DNA of 64,000 bases from Ignavibacteriales bacterium (GTDB lineage Bacteria > Bacteroidota > Ignavibacteria > UBA10030): the NCBI GenBank assembly GCA_026390595.1, contig JAPLFQ010000024.1:116399-180398 (forward strand), written 5' to 3'. How positions within the stretch are numbered: the stretch's first letter is position 1; each line of letters opens with the position of its first letter. The notes under the pieces are model-generated. The model was not told where the DNA came from, did no database searches, and was given only the letters and a program-made list of their open reading frames with translations. The position numbers and the translations under genes are program-made. Positions 60,817 through 64,000 of the stretch are shown here, piece by piece.

Positions 60817-62778
60817 ATGAAACTGATCACCAAAATTGTTCTGCTTCTTCTCCTCGTTCACCTGGTCGCTTCATTGCTCTGCGCGCAGGAGAAGCACCTT
60901 CTGGGCGGAGCGGTCAGTGCTGAACAGCTCAAGAAGTCCATCGCCTCGACCGCCGCCTGGCACCCTTTTCCGAAGCAGTCTGAAAGGGGAGAGTGGTCAC
61001 GGATCAGTGAACCGCTCAGGAAGGCCTACATTGCACAAGCCGAATTGTATCTGAACGCTTCCTGGCAGACTCCTAAAGCGACCGACTTCCTGGAGTATGT
61101 CCGGAACGGCAACAGATCGAGGTACCAGGCAATATCGTACGGCCGGCGGGAACAGCTGGCAGCGCTTGTTCTGGGAGAATGCATGGAAGGGAAGGGGCGC
61201 TTCCTCGATGATATCATGAACGGAGTCTGGACGATTTGTGAAGAGACCTACTGGGGTGTGCCCGCTCACGTAGGCTTACAAAAGAGAGGACCGGGGCTGC
61301 CTGATGTGTCCGAACCGACAGTCGATTTGTTTGCCGCCGAAACGGGGATGCTGATCGCATGGACCTACTACCTCGTCGGTGACGAACTGGCCCGTATCTC
61401 ACCTCTCGTTACCGAACGGATGCGTACAGAAGTCCAACGACGCATACTCTCAGTCAATCTTGCCCGGGATGATTTCTGGTGGATGGGATTTAACGCTACC
61501 GTCAATAACTGGAATCCGTGGATCTGCTCCAACTGGCTCACAGCTGTATTGGTGTTCGAGGATGATCCTGACCGCAGGGCCGCATCCGTGCACAAGATCC
61601 TGCGCTGCCTGGATAATTTTCTTGACCCGTATCCACACGATGGCGGATGTGACGAGGGCCCGGCGTACTGGGGCCGCGCAGGCGGTTCGCTCTTTGACTG
61701 TCTGGAACTGCTCCAAAGCGCTTCCAACAATGCCATCAACGTTTTCGACAAGCCGTTGATCAAAGAAATCGGGCGGTACATCTATCGGGCATACATTCAC
61801 GACGAGTACTTCATCAACTTTGCTGACGCGCCGGCGAAGCAGGATGCTGACGCGAACCTGATATTCCGGTATGGGAAGAGCATTCAGGACCAAACCATGA
61901 TGCAGTTCGCTTCCTACCTCGCCCGGCGGCAAAACCTCGGTGCCAGTGCGCAGAAGGGGCAGTTCGGATCGCTCGGACGGATTCTCCCGGTGATATTCAC
62001 TGCGAACGAAATGACCGGGATGGAACCACGCGAGCCCCTCCTGCGGGACTTCTGGCTCCCCGAGCTGCAGGTCATGGGGGGACGTTCATCCGACAAAACA
62101 GTCAAAGGTTTCTACGTGGCTGCGCAGGGGGGCCACAACGCCGAGAGTCACAATCACAACGATGTGGGAAATTTCATTATCTACCACGATGGGGGCCCCG
62201 TCATTATCGACGTGGGCGTTGAGACGTACACCGCCAAAACCTTTGGCAAAGACCGGTACTCTCTCTGGACGATGCAGTCTGCGTATCATAACCTCCCCAC
62301 GATCAACGGTATCATGCAAAAGGAGGGACGCGAGTATAGCGCGTCCAATGTCCGGTACACATCGGACGATGAAAAGACTCTTTTCCGCGCCGACATTGCG
62401 CGGGCGTATCCGCCGGAAGCAAAAGTGAAAGTGTGGGAACGAAGCGTTCAGCTGAACCGCGGAAAAGACGTGGTCATCACAGATCGCTATGAGCTGGAAG
62501 AAATGCGTCAGCCCGTTATGGTCAGTCTGATGACAGTGTGCACTCCAACCGATGATAAACGAGGAACGGTTCATCTCCTCCCCGGGAGCGATCAGAGCAA
62601 TCGTCGACCGATCTCCCTTTCGTATGACAAAGACAGGTTCTCCGTACGCATCGATACAATCCCGATCGAAGACCCGAGACTCCTCTCGAGTTGGGGGAAC
62701 ACAATCTACAGGATTCTGCTCACGGCGAAGGGAAGAGCGCTTGCAGACGAGTTTTCGTTCAGGTTCAGAGAGGAGTGA
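60817..62778 (+). CDS. Heparinase II/III-like protein, copy 2
   Basis: 653 residues, full-length paralogue of the gene at 13623. Start is the ATG leading a signal peptide (KLITKIVLLLLLVHLVASLLCAQ); the open frame extends 25 codons upstream. The alpha/alpha toroid has WHPFPKQSERGEW, NNWNPWICSNWL and DGGCDEGPAYWG; the metal/substrate motif SHNHNDVGNFIIYHDGGPV lies at about 444-462. The two copies differ most in the middle and at the C-terminus. Likely a lyase for a uronate-containing polysaccharide or oligosaccharide; substrate unknown. It is separated from the other copy by about 45 kb and is followed after 106 bases by a type IX protein. Confidence 0.82.
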   Translation: MKLITKIVLLLLLVHLVASLLCAQEKHLLGGAVSAEQLKKSIASTAAWHPFPKQSERGEWSRISEPLRKAYIAQAELYLNASWQTPKATDFLEYVRNGNRSRYQAISYGRREQLAALVLGECMEGKGRFLDDIMNGVWTICEETYWGVPAHVGLQKRGPGLPDVSEPTVDLFAAETGMLIAWTYYLVGDELARISPLVTERMRTEVQRRILSVNLARDDFWWMGFNATVNNWNPWICSNWLTAVLVFEDDPDRRAASVHKILRCLDNFLDPYPHDGGCDEGPAYWGRAGGSLFDCLELLQSASNNAINVFDKPLIKEIGRYIYRAYIHDEYFINFADAPAKQDADANLIFRYGKSIQDQTMMQFASYLARRQNLGASAQKGQFGSLGRILPVIFTANEMTGMEPREPLLRDFWLPELQVMGGRSSDKTVKGFYVAAQGGHNAESHNHNDVGNFIIYHDGGPVIIDVGVETYTAKTFGKDRYSLWTMQSAYHNLPTINGIMQKEGREYSASNVRYTSDDEKTLFRADIARAYPPEAKVKVWERSVQLNRGKDVVITDRYELEEMRQPVMVSLMTVCTPTDDKRGTVHLLPGSDQSNRRPISLSYDKDRFSVRIDTIPIEDPRLLSSWGNTIYRILLTAKGRALADEFSFRFREE

Positions 62779-62884
62779 TAGCTCCAATACTCTCCGCGCA
62801 GTTTCCTGAGCATATCATGAAGAGCTTTCCTATATTCTCATGAAGAAAACGCCAGTTCGTCATTACCACATTCGGAGGAGTAGC

Positions 62885-63934
62885 ATGAAGATCATTGCTC
62901 GAATTTCTCTTTTCCTGTTTCTGTTTGTCGTCGCCGCTTCGTCCCTTCACGCACAACTCCTTATGAGTGATGAGTTCAGTGCCGCCGCCGGGACAGTCCT
63001 GACCTCTGCCGGCTGGACAATCAGCGGTACTACCACTACCAACCCGCTGACGGTTGGTTCGTCCGGAAGCCTGACATTTGCCGGGTACCCGGGCTCTGGT
63101 GTCGGCAACGCCCTGCCGATGGCCAACACAGGGCAGGATGTCTACAGGGGGTTTACGACCGTCAATTCCGGAAGCGTGTATCTCTCGTTCATGATCAATG
63201 TGTCGGCCGCTCTCACCGGAGATTACTTCATTGCGCTTTCTCCTTCGGCTTCGCAGACGAACTACTACGCTCGTGTGCACATCAAGAGCTCGGGGGCCGG
63301 CTTCAGTTTCGGAATCAACAAGAGCAACGAAGTGTCCGGCGGTTCGCTCTATGGAAACACGGTCTACAACCTCAATACAACGTATCTCGCAGTCCTCAAG
63401 TACTCGTTTGCGGGACCCGCGGCAGACACTCTCAATGATCCCATCAACCTTTACGTATTTGCCTCGGGAACAAGCATCGCGGCGGAGCCATCGACTGCCG
63501 AAATCAACGCGTATGTGAACACGACCAAGACCGATGCTGTGGATCTGGCGTACGTCACGCTGAGACAGGGGACTGCCACGTCCGCACCAACCCTCGTGCT
63601 CGACGGCATCCGTGTCAGCAGGTCGTGGGCGTCGCTTCTGACGGGCTTGGAGTCCGTCGAAAACGGGCTGCCGTCACGCATTGCTCTCTCGCAGAACTAC
63701 CCGAATCCGTTCAATCCGAGCACGACAATCAACTATCAACTGCCTAAGGCTTCCAACGTGTCGCTGCAGATCTTCAACGCACTCGGTCAGCGTGTCGCGA
63801 CACTGGCGGAAGGGAACAAAGAAGCCGGCTTCCACATGGTTCAATGGAATGCGGGCGTACCAAGCGGAGTATACTTCTATCGTCTGCAGGCTGGTCAGTA
63901 CGTGGAAACAAAGGCGATGACGGTACTGAAATAG
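62885..63934 (+). CDS. Secreted beta-rich protein with type IX secretion tail
   Basis: 349 residues. Start is the ATG after GGAGGAG, followed by a signal peptide (to SLHAQL). Residues 22-255 form a concanavalin-like beta domain opening with LLMSDEFSAAAGTVLTSAGWTISG, with a GYPGSGVGNALP motif and SVYLSFMINVSA, seen in many exported FCB proteins that may bind glycans. The last 85 residues are the type IX sorting domain (YPNPFNPSTTINY, IFNALGQR, SGVYFYRL). I cannot assign an enzymatic role; a surface binding protein for the substrate of the heparinase-like neighbour is one option. Confidence 0.8.
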   Translation: MKIIARISLFLFLFVVAASSLHAQLLMSDEFSAAAGTVLTSAGWTISGTTTTNPLTVGSSGSLTFAGYPGSGVGNALPMANTGQDVYRGFTTVNSGSVYLSFMINVSAALTGDYFIALSPSASQTNYYARVHIKSSGAGFSFGINKSNEVSGGSLYGNTVYNLNTTYLAVLKYSFAGPAADTLNDPINLYVFASGTSIAAEPSTAEINAYVNTTKTDAVDLAYVTLRQGTATSAPTLVLDGIRVSRSWASLLTGLESVENGLPSRIALSQNYPNPFNPSTTINYQLPKASNVSLQIFNALGQRVATLAEGNKEAGFHMVQWNAGVPSGVYFYRLQAGQYVETKAMTVLK

Positions 63935-64000
63935 TCCGGGCCGATTCTGCGGCCAGGCCGGTCGGAACTTTCAGCGGGCTTGGCCGTTACTATTCTGATC

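Noticed and set aside
63935..64000. Possible GGCCG/CGGCC hairpin after the last gene
   Set aside because: The arms are only five bases with no T run before the window ends, too weak to call a terminator.
1..64000. CRISPR arrays, tRNA and rRNA genes
   Set aside because: No regular spacer-repeat arrays and no cloverleaf or rRNA core sequences were seen by eye; the short repeats present are palindromes or low-complexity units.

Overview
The window looks like a chromosomal segment from the FCB superphylum, most likely an Ignavibacteria/Bacteroidota-type organism. Three secreted proteins (9046, 25823, 62885) end in the type IX secretion C-terminal domain with its YPNPFNP and F(D/N)xLG(R/Q) signatures, and there is a carboxypeptidase-D-like TonB receptor. 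Base composition is moderately GC-rich. No tRNA, rRNA or CRISPR array was seen.

Region 1 (1-8514, minus strand) is a tightly overlapping carotenoid operon. It runs from an SRPBCC protein and phytoene synthase through a CrtI-type desaturase, an alpha/beta hydrolase, a glycosyltransferase, a second CrtI/CrtD-type desaturase and a CruF-like hydratase, and ends with two uncharacterised exported proteins. This gene set suggests a hydroxylated, glycosylated acyclic carotenoid. The hydrolase/glycosyltransferase junction looks damaged. Region 2 (9046-13545) is a large subtilisin-type protease with a type IX tail.

Region 3 (13623-48652) is a polysaccharide-utilisation region aimed at uronic-acid polymers such as pectin or rhamnogalacturonan. 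It holds a heparinase II/III-like protein, a GH28, two paralogous enzymes of an unrecognised toroid family, a 1013-residue orphan, a TonB receptor without SusD, a beta-helix type IX protein, a GntR/LacI-type regulator, GH2 beta-glucuronidase, a sodium symporter, a metallophosphatase, a GH20, a six-hairpin protein, GH105, a NagB-like protein, a PafA-like phosphatase, oligogalacturonate lyase, a hexuronate-type MFS transporter and a PhyH oxygenase. A sigma70-like promoter followed by a perfect 10-bp inverted repeat sits in front of the main plus-strand run (17612-17673).

Region 4 (48749-57577, minus strand) is a complete bacterial microcompartment (BMC) operon: PduL, four BMC-P pentamers, three BMC-H hexamers, one Fe-S-type BMC-T, a CoA-acylating aldehyde dehydrogenase, a PduS-like Fe-S flavoprotein, a class II aldolase and a divergent acetate kinase. 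The aldolase in place of diol dehydratase makes it a fucose/rhamnose-type compartment that would handle lactaldehyde. The adjoining pectinolytic genes are a plausible source of rhamnose. Region 5 (58108-60569) is a polyamine pair (PLP decarboxylase and deoxyhypusine-synthase homologue). Region 6 (60817-63934) is a second heparinase-like paralogue followed by a small type IX protein.

Intergenic spaces carry several classes of small palindromic or terminal-inverted-repeat elements, two of them inside the BMC operon and one forming the 5' end of a gene.
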